This document shows, in pieces, positions 1-11,599 of a stretch of DNA of 64,000 nucleotides. The stretch is from Atriophallophorus winterbourni. Its lineage: Eukaryota > Platyhelminthes > Trematoda > Plagiorchiida > Microphallidae. The position numbers and the translations under genes were made by a program. How positions within the stretch are numbered: the stretch's first letter is position 1; every line of letters begins with the position of its first letter. The stretch covers positions 111,150-175,149 of the forward strand of contig JACCGJ010020255.1 of assembly GCA_013407085.1 (NCBI GenBank), given 5' to 3'. Below the pieces are notes generated by a model. That model was not told the origin of the DNA, searched no databases, and saw only the letters and a program-made list of their open reading frames with translations.

Positions 1-281
1 CTAGTGTGCATGTCCATGAATCCTGTGTCATGGTGGATGTACTTCGGTAGACCCAATTCTATATGTCAGAATAATATCGCGCCGTATCCTCCTTTGGGTG
101 CAGTAATATACACTTAGACGTCTAAATCTTTCGGTTTACGGATCATTGCAAAGATCCATCACTTATTTCATTGATTTGTGATAGAATGCATCAAAGTAAG
201 CTAATCTTTTCACAGCCAAGGTGCCTCCAGCTCTACCGCATACTCCATTGTATTTATTATCCGGGTATTGCAGTAGTCAAT

Positions 282-388
282 ATACCATATATATAATATC
301 GATATATATATATATATCTATATATATATATATATATATATATATCTATATCTATTATATTGTTTGTCTATATATATATGTATATATT
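282..388. repeat. (TA)n microsatellite
   Basis: Nearly pure alternating T and A with a few interruptions. It lies just upstream of the truncated RTE-like copy. The 62-codon reading frame across it is a by-product of the repeat. Confidence 0.95.
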
Positions 389-424
389 GTAAGGAGCTTT
401 AATAGTTGAACTGTACTTCTCAAC

Positions 425-2905
425 AGATCATATCAAAACGCAGACAGTGACAATGATCATTCGCTTGTCTGAGCAACACTGAACCTTCCGACACGAGATT
501 TCACCGCATTAAATTGCCTGGTAAGCCTAGGATTGACGTCACCCACATGTGCGATCCTAATCTAGCTACGCGATTTGCATAAGACTTCACGGCCGAGTTC
601 AGCAAGACAACCCCACTCAAATCGGTTTCAGAAAATTTGGAATCCATAAAAAGCTGCAAATGACGAGTCTTACTTCCCACTTTCGGTCTGAAGAATGTTC
701 CAAAGAGCAACTGCTTTGAAGCAAAATCTTCTGAGATGACTGTTGTGTTGGATAATAAACGGTCGACATTCTGGAGGGTCAAAGTTATGCGAACAGATAA
801 AACCTACGACTTTTAAGTGCAGCTACAAATAAGGTCCAACAGACTGCGAGGCTATGTGCAAATGACTATTGTACAGAAATTAGTCTCAGTTTCCAAAAAG
901 CTGCGGATACTGAAGATTTTTACGGTATATATGATTGCATCAAGAACGCCATTGGTCCAAACAAACTTAAAACAGCTCTCATTGAGTCTGTATCTTGTGA
1001 CTCGGTTATGGACAAAACTCACTAGATAAAAAGATAAAAAAAGCACTTCTCCTCTGTCTACTTCACGGACTGTACGGTTTCAGAACACGTACTTGATAAA
1101 TTCGAGCGGTTGCAGACTATTGAATATTGCTATTGAATATCTAGATACTACCCACACTCTTGATAAGCTCAATAGGGCAATCGACTGCTAAGTGGATGAG
1201 AAGGCACATGGTGACGACGGAATTCCAGCTGAGCTCATCAAATGTTGTAAAGCAGCATTATTACAACCTCTTTACTATTTGCTTCTTCAGTGCTGGCTGG
1301 AGGAGTGTGTTCATTAGAGATGCGATACACAAAGATCATCACGCTATTCTGAGAATGGAGGAGATAATGGATACTGCAACAATTGGAAAGGAATCTCCGT
1401 TCCGAAGGTTGTAGGAAAGTTTTTGCTAAAGTCCTACACATCCGGCTGAAAGTTTTCGCTGACAGAGTTGACTCGAAATCTGAATGTGGCTTACGCAAGG
1501 TAACCGCATCCGTTGACATGATCTTCATCCTGAGACAACTTCAAGAAAAGTGTCGGGATCACCTTATGCCATTAAAAGCGATTTTAATTAATTTAACGGA
1601 AATATTCGACTACATCATCAGGGAGGGTCTTTTTAAAAAGCTTGATTTGATAGGCTGCCTTAAGTCTGCTCAAGCTCGTTATTTCGTTTTAATCAGTCAT
1701 GAAAGGTTCAGTCCATTTTGATGGTTTCAGCTTAGAATCCGTCGAAATTCGCTGAGAGGTCAAACAATGGTGTGTTCTTGCTCCCACACTGTTCGGCATT
1801 TCTTCAGTGTTCTTCTGATAAACGCTTTCATGACGTGTACTAAAGATAATAACCCACGCACGCGAAGTGATGGCAAGCTTTTCAACCTAAACCGGTTAGG
1901 AGCACGAACCAAGGCATGAAATGTGCTAACCAGTGACATTCTCTTCGCCGACGATGTATCCTTTGATGCGCACTACCAAGAGCACCTACAGTCTCTAATG
2001 GACTGTTTTTGTGAGCATGGAAATACTGTGGGCTAACCATCAGCATGAGAAAAACCAAAGTCCTTGGTCAAGGACCTTCATCGCCTCCCATCATAACTTT
2101 TTGAAACTGTCAGCTCGAATAAGTAGATCAGTTCACTTACCTTGGTTCAACTATTGCGGATAACCTCTCGCTAGACACGGAGATCAATAAGCAGCTGCCA
2201 TCAGGTCTCGTTTAAACTCTCGTGTTTGATGTTACTCCAAGGAGACTGTGAAAATAAAGATGATAGTATGCAGTGCGCGCGTAATAAATGCTTTACTGTA
2301 CGACAATAAAACCCGGACCATTCACGCAAGACGCAAACGGAAGCTGAATGCCTTCCATTTACGACGCAACCGTCGTATCTGGAGCAAATTGTGGGTGGAC
2401 AGAGTGACTAATTCTGAAGTGCATTTAAAAGCTGGTCAGCAGAGAATGTTCATAGTATTATGACAGCGCCGCCTGCGGTGGCGCCGTCATGTCTACAGAA
2501 TGGAAAATAGTCGTATTTCGAAAGATCTGCCCTAATATGTGTTGCAATTAGGAAGTCGTCCATTGGCAGACCGCACTTTTGCAAAAGATATATAAAAGCT
2601 CTTGGCATCGACCTGGCGAGTTGGGAATAACTTCCGCTTGACAGCTCACTTTGAAGGCATTGTGTAAAGCGTCGTCTGCAAGCTGAGAAACAGCACATGC
2701 AGCTCTTGGCCGCTGAACGCTGATCACGCGCCAGCGTGCAACTGATGCAATACAACGGAGATCTGACTTTCGTTGCCAGCGTTGCAGGAGAGATTGGTCC
2801 TTCCTAATCGGAGTGTTTAGTCATTTCCAAAGCTGCAGACCATGAAAATTCACGCAATTTTGATGTACATCCAATAATGATTCAGCCCTATGATTGCAAG
2901 TTAGG
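425..2905 (+). mobile_element. 5'-truncated RTE-like LINE (family shared with 28.4-32.4 kb)
   Basis: Decayed non-LTR retrotransposon of the RTE-like group often annotated as craniofacial development protein 2-like. It starts inside the endonuclease domain (aligning with about 29,975 of the longer copy) and runs through the reverse transcriptase to the 3' end. Recognisable pieces in order are the RT finger region near 1,190-1,400, the block with LRQLQEKCRDHLMPLK near 1,530, LFADD-like coding near 1,950, and the C-terminal RRLRW-GH-YRMENSRI region near 2,465-2,520. Frameshifts and stops are frequent, so it is non-functional. Homology with the second copy continues past the coding end to about 2,903. 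Confidence 0.85.
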
Positions 2906-3606
2906 TTAGTTTACCGAGTTTGTAGTAGTGATGCGTGTAATCCATAACTAAAATTGGACGTCAATGAACGTTTGAGAAATCCGTTGGATAAAAATTAGAT
3001 TTGCAGACAGTCAAAACATATTTCGTAATGTTTTTATGTACTGCTGACCGAGTTGTAGGCAAGAGAGCTACACAACGGTAACTGAACTCGGTATATGGGT
3101 TTGATACAACTTAGTATGGCAACTCATAATTGGTGTACAAGGGTAACTCCTTTTCTGTGAAAGCATGTTCGGTGAGATTTTTCTCTTTCGAAAATTAGAA
3201 AGTCATTCTATGAATGGTAAGTTAATTTGTTGATGTTTCGTAATCGAATGTCAGTTGATTTTACAGAGCTCCTACTGTTGATAAAGTGAGTTGTAAATCG
3301 CAGTGAGAACTGTTGCTGTATCTGGACATATTCTTGCATGAGTTTCAATGTAATTGTCATTCTTTGATATATGGAAGTATTCATCTGTGGGTATGCAGTG
3401 AGTTTTGCCATTATAACATCAAAATATTCATGCTAAGTTTCTTTTGTTGTTAGAAGTCGCGAATGATTTCTGCATTGGTCCATTGCTGTCGGTAATGGTC
3501 ATATTTCTATGTGCTGCTGGCACATTCTAGGGTAAGCGAGACTCCCTAACGTAACTGAACTCGTCTATTGTCTGTATGAATCCCAAATAACACGCGATCG
3601 ATACTG
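2906..3606. other. Non-coding, nothing recognised
   Basis: AT-rich spacer between two LINE copies. No reading frame with family resemblance, no tandem repeat and no RNA gene is apparent. Confidence 0.5.
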
Positions 3607-6123
3607 CTTGATGCTCAATTCAATTCAATTCAATTTTAGTGGTCTGAAAAGCATATTGGTTTAAAAAAACCCGCAGAATAATATGGCAACAACGAATAAT
3701 ATAATAAGCAGAAATGAAATAAGGTTGCTAACTGACCAGTTCAAGAATCAATTTAAAATCAAAAAGGCAGAAATTATTTTCGATTTGTGGGATAACAATT
3801 GTAGATGCACGGAGTTAAGTTGTATAGTTTTCTCCGAAGCACGTTTTTAGGGTCAAAAGGGCATCCAGGATTCTCTTGAAAGTTTGCTGATTTAGTGAGT
3901 TTACAACATAATCGGGCAAATTGTTCCAAGCGAAACAAACTCGCACGGCAAAAAAAGTCGTCTGCAGTTGAGTCTTCAGTAAGGGACAGTTAGATTATAA
4001 GTGTTAGCTCTTGTATTACGCGAGCTCCGTAGATTCAATAGGCATAGAAAAAGCGGTGATTTTTGATATTCAATTATTATAAAGCAGAATCAAATCCTCT
4101 CGGAGACGTCGAAGTGGCTAATCAAATAAATTTAGCGTTTTAATTCGCTCATTATATGGTTCCTTGCTGAGTAAGGTGACAAGTTTGGTAGCTCGATGAT
4201 ATATTCGATGCGAAGTCGCAACATCATTTTTAAGTCATTATGACCATGCTTTAACTGTACATTCCATCGTTAGTCTAATGTACGTATTTATAATGCAAGG
4301 AATTGTCTGTTTTTAAGAACCTACCGAAAATTCTCTTTGGAAGTGACAATTTCTGTGATGTTTTGCGATAGACGTAGCTGCAGCGGCTTGACATCCTTAG
4401 GGTGTTGCTTATTAACACAATCAAGTTCTTCTGTTTCATAATCCACAAGAGGCTGTGTTCCAAGAAAATACTTGGATTTCACATATTTGCCAATGTTTAA
4501 CATGTGAGACTTTTGGAAATTGAAAATTAGGCGATTTTTAGGGACCAAACCTGGAGGTTGTCCAGATCCTTCTGGAAAAAATCGCAGTCATCCGACTTAC
4601 TTTTCTTTGACCACACTGTTATATCGTCCTCGAATAGTACGATCTTACATTAAGTGAGAGCTGGTAAGTCATTGGCATGAAGCGCGAAGAGGATTGTTTC
4701 GAGGACGTATCCCTAAGGCACTCCACTTGTCAAGGCTACCGACTTCGATACAGCACCGTCCACAAAGAGTTGAACAGGCCAAGCAGTCAGGTAATTTTCT
4801 AACCAAGTTAATAGTCTGGCAGTGAAAAAAAACGTTTCAGCCTCAGCAAGAGAATATTGTGGTTTACATTGTCAAATGCTCTCGACATAACGAGGTAACA
4901 TACGTGGATGGTATCCCCAAAATCTACTGCTCGAGTCAAGTCGTCAAGAGTAAGAAAAAGGTTAGTAAGGCAGCAGTATTCCATTCTCAAACCGTGTTGC
5001 GCTCCCGAAAATAGCTTATTTTCCTCATGGTATTTGCTCAATTTGTTTGCCATGATCCTTTCGATCGCCTTGGTTACGGCGAATAACAAGTTAGGAGGTT
5101 TGTAATTATCGGTCTCTGAAAGACTTTGAAAATCGGGGAGATTATACCAGATTTAAATTCAGTCGGTATGACACTTTGTGACAGCGATTCGCAGAATAAC
5201 TGAGTATGAGGTACTAGTAGAATTTGTGCACAATGCTTGATTATATTCGGGGTATTTTTATCATAACCAATGGATTTTCTGGGATTCAAAGATGATAGAG
5301 TTCTCAGCACCTATTGTTTGGTAATGGTTATTGTGTCCAATAGTAGTGAATGCGCTATTTCTAGACCCACTTGCATATTCAAGCTTTTCTTTGGACAAAA
5401 TACTGCAGCATAATATTGTACCAGAACATCCGCGGTGTCAGCTGCATTTGTAGTCATTCCATAATGCTTCCGTCAGGCCGCAACTCCTGGTTTCAATGAT
5501 TACCGCTTTTTCATAATCTGGTAAAAAAGCTTATGATTCTTTTTTAATTTTGACATTATGTCAGCTTGATATTGTATTTTGTCTTCAGCCATAACTTTAA
5601 TGACCTTGTTTCTTAATTTTTGTAAGGACTCCCATGTGGCATTGGTGGTTAAACCGCAATGGTTTCTCTAATCCATATTTAGCAGTTTGATCCATTTCCA
5701 AAGCGACTGTGGATTTTAAATTCGAATGCATTTTCACACTGTTATGTTACGAATGTTGAGTTTGAGTTGATTTCCCTTTGAACTTGGTCGAAATGCTAGA
5801 CCACTGCTCTTTTACTCCGATGTCTTCAATTTGCCAATCGTTAATAAAACTCAGGGCGTTTGATATTGGAAATTGGCATATCTCTGTTATGATTTTTGTT
5901 GTATCGTTTGTTCGCTCTGCTCGACATATGTAGTCAAATTTCAAGACCAAGTGGTCGCTCGAACCTAGCGGACAATCGTATGTAGTGTTTTCGCTGGAGT
6001 CTTCTTCTGTTGTCAAGATCAGATCGTGCATTAAAAGTATATCTCTCCCTCTGAATCTTGTATTGCTTTACGCGTGATTATACAACAGAATTTCGTCAAA
6101 CAGCTGCTAGAATATGGCGTTAG
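3607..6123 (-). mobile_element. CR1-like LINE, 3' part of a split copy
   Basis: Same family as the nearly intact element at 41.2-44.3 kb, on the minus strand. The 3' end is at the low coordinate and carries a (CAATT)n tail near 3,616-3,640. Decayed blocks include the C-terminal region near 3,840-4,500, the RT around 4,560-5,300 and the linker and endonuclease C-terminus to about 6,120 (SSDHLVLKFDY is readable near 5,950). The copy stops abruptly at 6,123 where an LTR element is inserted, and continues at 8,013. Many stops and small indels make it a fossil. Confidence 0.88.
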
Positions 6124-6308
6124 TGTAACAACATGGTTTTACTGTACATAATAATTGACCTTGATAACACACTTTCCTTTGTATCGTGTTCAGTGATTGC
6201 TACCATGTACCTTCGTGCACCCTTGTGGCTACCTCGATAAACCTTTCATCTCCTGTGCCTTTTCTCTAACATTCTTAGGGACATTATTGTAGTGGTCGGT
6301 CTACAACA
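6124..6308 (+). repeat. 5' LTR of the CsRn1-like element
   Basis: Begins TGTAACAACA directly at the CR1 breakpoint and ends near CTACAACA. The last ~70 bp align with 7,938-8,012. The first ~110 bp do not align clearly with the 3' side, so the LTR start is inferred from the insertion junction. Confidence 0.6.
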
Positions 6309-6311
6309 AAT

Positions 6312-6330
6312 TGGTGAGTCCGACGTGATG
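6312..6330 (+). other. Primer-binding site complementary to tRNA-Trp
   Basis: TGGTGAGTCCGACGTGATG differs at two positions from the complement of the 3' end of animal tRNA-Trp (TGGTGACCCCGACGTGAT). It sits 3-6 nt after the LTR end, where a retrotransposon primer site is expected. CsRn1-type elements of trematodes are known to use tRNA-Trp. Confidence 0.7.
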
Positions 6331-6679
6331 CACGAATACTTCGTGTATTACAATTGGTAAGCCCAATATCCACGCACAATTCGAGATTTTTTTCCAGTAC
6401 GTCTTTTCCCGATTTACATCGGCGTTATTTTAGGATAATTTGTTTTACCACCTTTAACACGTTTAACATCAAAACGTCATATGCATCACATAACTACACT
6501 TGTTTGTCAATTCACAAGTCTTGGTAGAACACAATCTACAGGGCAGCCCAACGTACATCAATCAACGGATTGTCGGGTAGGTACTGTCCTAGAAAGACTA
6601 TGCACCAGGATTTTTTCAGTCATTTTTTACGTCTGACATACGATATCTCAGGTGCCACAATGCCTATCTCTACAACTTG

Positions 6680-7060
6680 TGTGACAGACTGGCCACTCTC
6701 CCTCGAACTAAGCGAAATTGCTGTAGTACAAGCTACCGATGTCGGCATCGAACAGCTCAGAGACGCCTATTTTTTCATCACACCACTCATCTTGTCCGAT
6801 GGCTTGAGAAATATCCTTTGCAACCTAAAGCAAAACGCTTTCCGACTGCTTACCCTGTCTGCTTTTAGACAGCGCATTAGTCATACAATACGCAATCTTT
6901 CCCATTCAGTCATTCGTGCTTGCGTCACGTTTGTTACGGAAAAAGTAGTATGGCAAAAAGCCAGTGGGTACGTGCAGCATGACACTTTGATCGCACCCCC
7001 GCCATATTTGATAATAACCACGTTTACATCAATTATTTACCCGCAATCCGCCATCTCCAC
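6680..7060 (+). pseudogene. Integrase remnant of the LTR element
   Basis: An open frame spans 6,570-7,112. Within it, EIAVVQATDVGIEQLRDA resembles the N-terminal part of gypsy integrases, and a WQKASGYVQHDTLIAPPP block resembles the segment after the zinc finger (CQ-x-K-x-x-x-H-x-x-PP). The stretches between do not match. The zinc-finger cysteines and the catalytic DDE core are not recognisable, so this is a fragment. Confidence 0.45.
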
Positions 7061-7224
7061 AGTTAGTAGAGTCCGGAACGGCACGTTTGCCAATTATGTA
7101 GCGGGTGTTTAACACGTTATTGTCGCTTGGTATATCGCGTGCATGCTTTCTGCATTTCTTCACTATAACTCGGTCGTGGCCATAAACCCATGCACCAGAG
7201 AGTTTTCTTTCTCTCACTTTTCAG

Positions 7225-7410
7225 GTACACATGCAACTCCAGCTTTGGAAAACGTGGCACGCGCCACCCCCTGATCACCGACGCTTATCGCCATTATATC
7301 CGGTTATATGGACTACACGGATCCTCAGTGTATCCTCTCGGTACGCATGTACCTCATGCTGTGGAAACTGTGGCACGCGCCACCCCCGGATCACCGACGC
7401 CTGTTGCCGT
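7225..7410 (+). repeat. Two-copy tandem duplication, 117-bp period, inside the LTR element
   Basis: About 68 bp around GGCACGCGCCACCCCC recurs at 7,225-7,292 and 7,342-7,409. It falls in the 3' half of the LTR element, a region with no recognised domain. Confidence 0.7.
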
Positions 7411-7937
7411 CCTCTTGGTAGCCCCTACCATCAGCACACGCCGCTTAACACGAAACTTATCAGACAAGGTACTTACAAGCCCGACAACACGCCGCAGCTT
7501 TCTCCAGAGGAGGCTGTTCACCATCGACACTGGAGGTGTTAGAACTTCTCAGCACGGAGTATGTTTTCGAATTTTCTGTTTCTTCACTGTCAAGCCTACG
7601 GATGTGCTTACATCTGCTCCTACTGGGTTTATACTAGACCATACCAGAACGGGGATTCTCGCTAGCAGCACGTTTACACCATGTGATTCTGCTCCAACAG
7701 CACGTTCACTCCATGTGAGACGTGACACGGCTTAGTAATTATCGGTTTTCGTGTATCCTACCCTGGTCACCACCGACAATCGACCCACGCAGATCATGTG
7801 CCTTGGCTGACTTCGAAGTTACTGGTCGCTGAGAGACTATGTTCCAGCCTGGAATGACCTGACACTGCTTGGCCAGTTCAATTGTTAATTCCTGATCAGA
7901 AGTTTCCTCTGACCAGACTTCTTGGAAGGGGGCTACC

Positions 7938-8012
7938 GCGATAAAACTATCATCTCCTGTGCCTTTTCTCCAACATTCTTGGGGACATTATCGTCGTGGT
8001 CAGTCAACTACA
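7938..8012 (+). repeat. 3' LTR (alignable end)
   Basis: Matches the end of the 5' LTR with scattered substitutions, then passes straight into CR1-like sequence at 8,013. Sequence further left (7,740-7,937) probably belongs to this LTR but cannot be aligned to the shorter 5' side. Confidence 0.6.
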
Positions 8013-8840
8013 GTAGTATAGTTCTGAGCAATTTTGTTACACTTTAGCTGATTAAGATCGAGATCAAGTTTCTGGTATGATATCTCGAGGCAATCAAGCG
8101 TAGCTTGTCGAGTAGATTTGTATTATACACTTTCGCGCTGCTGGTGGACGATAAATTACGCCCATCATGAAATCTGTGCATGCAGTGGTTGTCAATAAAC
8201 ACTTGGCATGTCCCAAAGCACCGAGCCGTCAGTACTTTGTACTTGAGTCTCTGATCATAATAGAGTGCCACACCTCCTCCACATGACGCACGGTCTCGGC
8301 GGAGGAAAACTTCACGCCAGTGGTTCCGGTCTGTCGCTGCTTTTGTTGCCATCTGCACCGTGAATCCTTGTGCATGTAGTTCGCGTTCCAACGCCAAGTT
8401 TCCTTGTGCCGTCCCCTTTTCGTTTACTTTGCGGACGCCAGTTAATGGCTACATTAGTATGCGAACTAGGATCCATGCTGCATACATGACCGAGCCACGG
8501 ATCTGTTGTCTTCGTTTCGGTAGCAATGTAGGTTTTACGGGATAGGGTTGATAGCCCTGAGCCCAACCCTCCTCCTTTCTCAGACGGGCTTGGGACCGAC
8601 CTTGCCAGCAATCTCTGAATAACAATTGTGGATTTCCGGGTTCATCCAAGTTTCGGTAATTGCAACTATCTGATGTCGTCTAGTTTCATACCGAGCGACA
8701 AGTTCGGCAAATTTGTTAATTAAGCATTAGGCATTGCTAAAAAGGCATCCAAAAACAGTTTTGGTAAGCAAAGATGGATGGTGTCGTGTGATGGCATAAT
8801 CTGAGACAACTGTCATTGTCACGCCGACTCCGGAGAAATC
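8013..8840 (-). mobile_element. CR1-like LINE, 5' part of the split copy
   Basis: Continues the CR1-like copy interrupted at 6,123. It aligns with 43,750-44,310 of the nearly intact element and encodes the endonuclease N-terminus (YNTNLLDKLRLIASRYHTR is readable near 8,060-8,130). It is itself interrupted by a ~300-bp insertion at 8,303-8,603. Similarity ends near CGCCGACTC at about 8,830, close to the 5' end of the family. Confidence 0.85.
8303..8603 (-). mobile_element. LINE-tail insertion nested in the CR1-like copy
   Basis: Absent from the equivalent position of the 41.2-44.3 kb copy. On the minus strand it encodes GHVCSMD followed by LERELHAQGF and DRNHWRE, the layout of the extreme C-terminus of several LINE reverse-transcriptase proteins (WIGH-x-x-RM, RRTLERELHAQG, DRxxWR). 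A G-rich head precedes it near 8,530-8,600. It may be a SINE-like chimera or a 5'-truncated LINE. Confidence 0.6.
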
Positions 8841-9899
8841 GTTGGATAGTGCATTCTCCGAATATATTATATATTTTTACTAGCATACCGGACTTTCAAA
8901 AAACATAAAATCTTATCAGTATGAAATTACAGTTAAACCACAATTGAAATGATCGTTTAGGCAACCACAGCATAAGCTGCTGTCTCCTTCGAGACGGAAT
9001 GTGCAGACAAAGCTGCTCAAATTTGCCAGTCTGAAGAAAGATTCACGGAAGCTCAGTTGCAACTGAACTTCGTGGTCAGTTGTATGAAACCAATTTAGCA
9101 GTGGCGTTCGAGTGAAACATTGTTTTCAAAACATCTATACCGTTCAAAGTCTCAATGAACCTAATATTTCTGTCTCCATCTCATGAAAGCAAACAGCCAG
9201 AAGTCGGTAGGGGAGTGTACGTTCGGGGATGCATTTATACATAATCCTTATTTGATGGGTCATCGTTACCTCGGTTTACATAAGGATGGGTCCTAGTTAT
9301 GATTCACCGCAATATTCAAAAGTAAGCGAACATAAACTACCTGTTTCTACCAATGAGCTTAAAGGGACATCAAAGAACAAAAGAAACCATAAGGTTCACC
9401 CTGTCAGACATACACATGTTTGCCTGTGTACTCTGAGCAACTGCTTTATATAGTGTCCACTAATCCTACGCTAAGGTTTGCTAAGCGCTGAGTGCATGCT
9501 TCCGGCGTAAAATGATTTTAGTCAATATTTTTGTGACAGGAAATTCAAAGTCAATCGCGAAACACAACCGCTGTGTGATAGATCGATATCGTATTAAAAT
9601 TAAACTTTTTTGAATTTTCACATTTCAATTTTTCAGTTTAATTCCTCCTAAGGCAATCAGTGTGCAAGTAGGAAGCAGGAAGCAGTAACAACAAATGCAA
9701 GTTGATGTTCCGGCACGGTTTTTTATATTATAATCTCAAGGATTCTCCTTACAAATTTGAATTTCGCTATCATTGCACCGTCAGTATATGATTTACTGAT
9801 GTATAATCGAGCACAATTTGTGATTCTTTAAAATAGGTTGTGTTTTCCCGTATCACAATGTTATTTTATTGTTGGGTGTATATGATTTCCATTTTGATG
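8841..9899. other. Mostly unassigned, one decayed hammerhead-family unit
   Basis: No coding frame is supported. A decayed unit of the hammerhead repeat lies near 9,125-9,290 on the plus strand, where AAGC-AAACA-GCC precedes GAAG. Confidence 0.45.
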
Positions 9900-10335
9900 A
9901 ATCTGTAATTCAGAATCTAAGTAAATGCTGGCAGTTGTACGTTCCAGATACAAGCTTTCAATTAAAAACCTCGAACTTACACTGCATTTAAAAAGTAACA
10001 CTTGCCCTCAATCTACTCAAACGGGTATTTGGGGAATTTTCGGCCAAGATATCCCCAGAGAACATGAAAATATATTTGAGACCAGTCATGGAATACGGTG
10101 TGCATCCATGGTCTCCGTGGCAAAAGATGGATGTTGAATGTATTTAGCGAATCTATCACAACTTAACAAGATTAGTTTAGTTTAGTTTTCAGCATCCAAA
10201 ACAAGACATTTGCAGAAAGCACAGCTCTACAGAATCTGTTCGACTTTCCTTTAGGACGAATCACAAGAAATCCTATCCATGTTTACAAAATATTCAATAC
10301 ATAAAACATCCCTCACAGGATTCATTCACGCGATG
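9900..10335 (+). mobile_element. CR1-like LINE, C-terminal fragment
   Basis: Frames at 9,925-10,137 and just after read ENMKIYLRPVMEYGVHPWSPW then a broken RIYHNLTRLV. This matches the conserved 'IY-x-RP-x-MEY-x-x-x-AWSPW ... IYH-x-ATKLV' block near the C-terminus of CR1-like proteins. 5'-truncated and frameshifted. Confidence 0.65.
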
Positions 10336-10429
10336 TGATACTAGACATAAAGGGACCTATGAATATGTGCAGGTAATACTCAATTCCCGCATTAACTTTA
10401 TCAGGTATTTTACTATCTCCGTGCACAAC

Positions 10430-11110
10430 TTGCATTCCGGCGGCGTGATCTGCGCTCAGGAGCCAAGAGCTGTATCAGCTAAACAAACCTTAGCTTGCAG
10501 ACGACGCTTAAAACAATGCCATTAATGTAAGCGGTCAGGAGCAAGTTCTTTCTAACTCGCCGTGTATATGCCAAGAGCTTTCATATAATTTTTGCTAACG
10601 TCTTTGTACCGCAACTGCGGACTGCCTAATGGTCGACTTCCGAATTGCAACTCGCAATACAGTTGATCTTTCGGAATGCGACCATTTTCCATTTTGTAGA
10701 CATGACCAAGAGACCGCAGGCGGCGCTCTCGCAATAGGGTGAACGTGCTCTGTAGACCAGCTACTAAAAGCACTTCAGCATTAGTCACTTTTTCTTTTCA
10801 CAATATGTTCAAGATACGACGGTTGCTTCGTAGATGGAAAGCATTTAGCTTTCATTCGCGTTTTGCGTAGGTGGTCGAGTTTTCACTGCCATTCAGTAAA
10901 GCATTCAGTACTGATGTTCTGATTCAAGCTGACAGTTTCCAACAGTGATAATGAGAGGCAATACAGTCCCTTGACGAAGGTATTTGGTCAGGCTCATGCT
11001 GATCGTTAGCCTAAGGTTTTCGCATGCGGACGAATAACAGTCACTCAGCGACTGGAGTTGCTCTTGGGAGTGAGAAATACAAGCTGCATAATGTATAGAG
11101 TATTCCCAAT
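10430..11110 (-). mobile_element. RTE-like LINE, internally deleted 3' fragment
   Basis: Same family as 0.4-2.9 and 28.4-32.4 kb, on the minus strand. 10,905-11,129 encodes the segment with SHSQEQLQSLSDCYSSAC after the FADD box, and 10,552-10,788 encodes TNAEVLLVAGLQSTFTLLRE through RYKDVSKNYMKALGI. About 100 codons between the two are missing compared with the longer copy. Confidence 0.8.
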
Positions 11111-11599
11111 CAGTCTTAAATATATTCAATTAATATTCTCATTATTCCTGTGAATAGCGATTGAAAATTTCATTGGTAATGAGTTTGAAAATTAACACTA
11201 CTGGAAAACGCATGAAGTGCATATCGACTAAACTACAGTCAATTTATTCACGGCGAAATTGTATTAAGAAATAACTTATGTGTTCACGTTGTTGTGTCTA
11301 TTCATTCACTTCTCTTATACCGTGAGATTGAATGTTGATTATATACACCAGTTGTTTTTCCAAACGTTCGCTCGAAATACATGATAATGCTTCAGTTAAA
11401 TTGAATTGAATTCTTTTCATGATATATTCTTGATGTTAATATGGTGATCACTCTTTGGTTCATTCAGGATTATCCTTTACATTGATTTCAAATTTGAACT
11501 AATTTGTTATTAAGAATTTTAACGTGAATGCGGATATATTAATGTATACTAAGAAGCCACATAATTATTTAACAAAACATAGTGTTTAAGTGAACAATA
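11111..11599. other. Non-coding, nothing recognised
   Basis: AT-rich spacer. No feature is apparent on either strand. Confidence 0.45.

Larger units (their letters stand above)
6124..8012 (+). mobile_element. Degenerate Ty3/gypsy LTR retrotransposon, CsRn1-like
   Basis: Inserted into the CR1-like copy. The two ends share a diverged segment (about 6,238-6,308 against 7,938-8,012) that contains ATCTCCTGTGCCTTTTCT, which I read as the ends of the two LTRs. Right after the first LTR lies a primer-binding site for tRNA-Trp. Only integrase remnants are recognisable inside, so most of gag-pol is deleted. The flanks are TTAG on the left and GTAG on the right, and the intact CR1 copy has GCAG there, consistent with a 4-bp target duplication. 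The family assignment rests on the tRNA-Trp primer and is an inference. Confidence 0.7.

Noticed and set aside
221..409. 62-codon frame rich in Ile and Tyr
   Set aside because: Translation of the (TA)n microsatellite.
6312..6330. tRNA gene fragment
   Set aside because: Only the complement of the tRNA-Trp 3' end is present, next to an LTR; it is a primer-binding site.
7190..7735. 181-codon open frame as a host gene
   Set aside because: Lies inside the LTR element, low-complexity Thr/Arg/Pro composition, spans the 117-bp tandem duplication, no domain.
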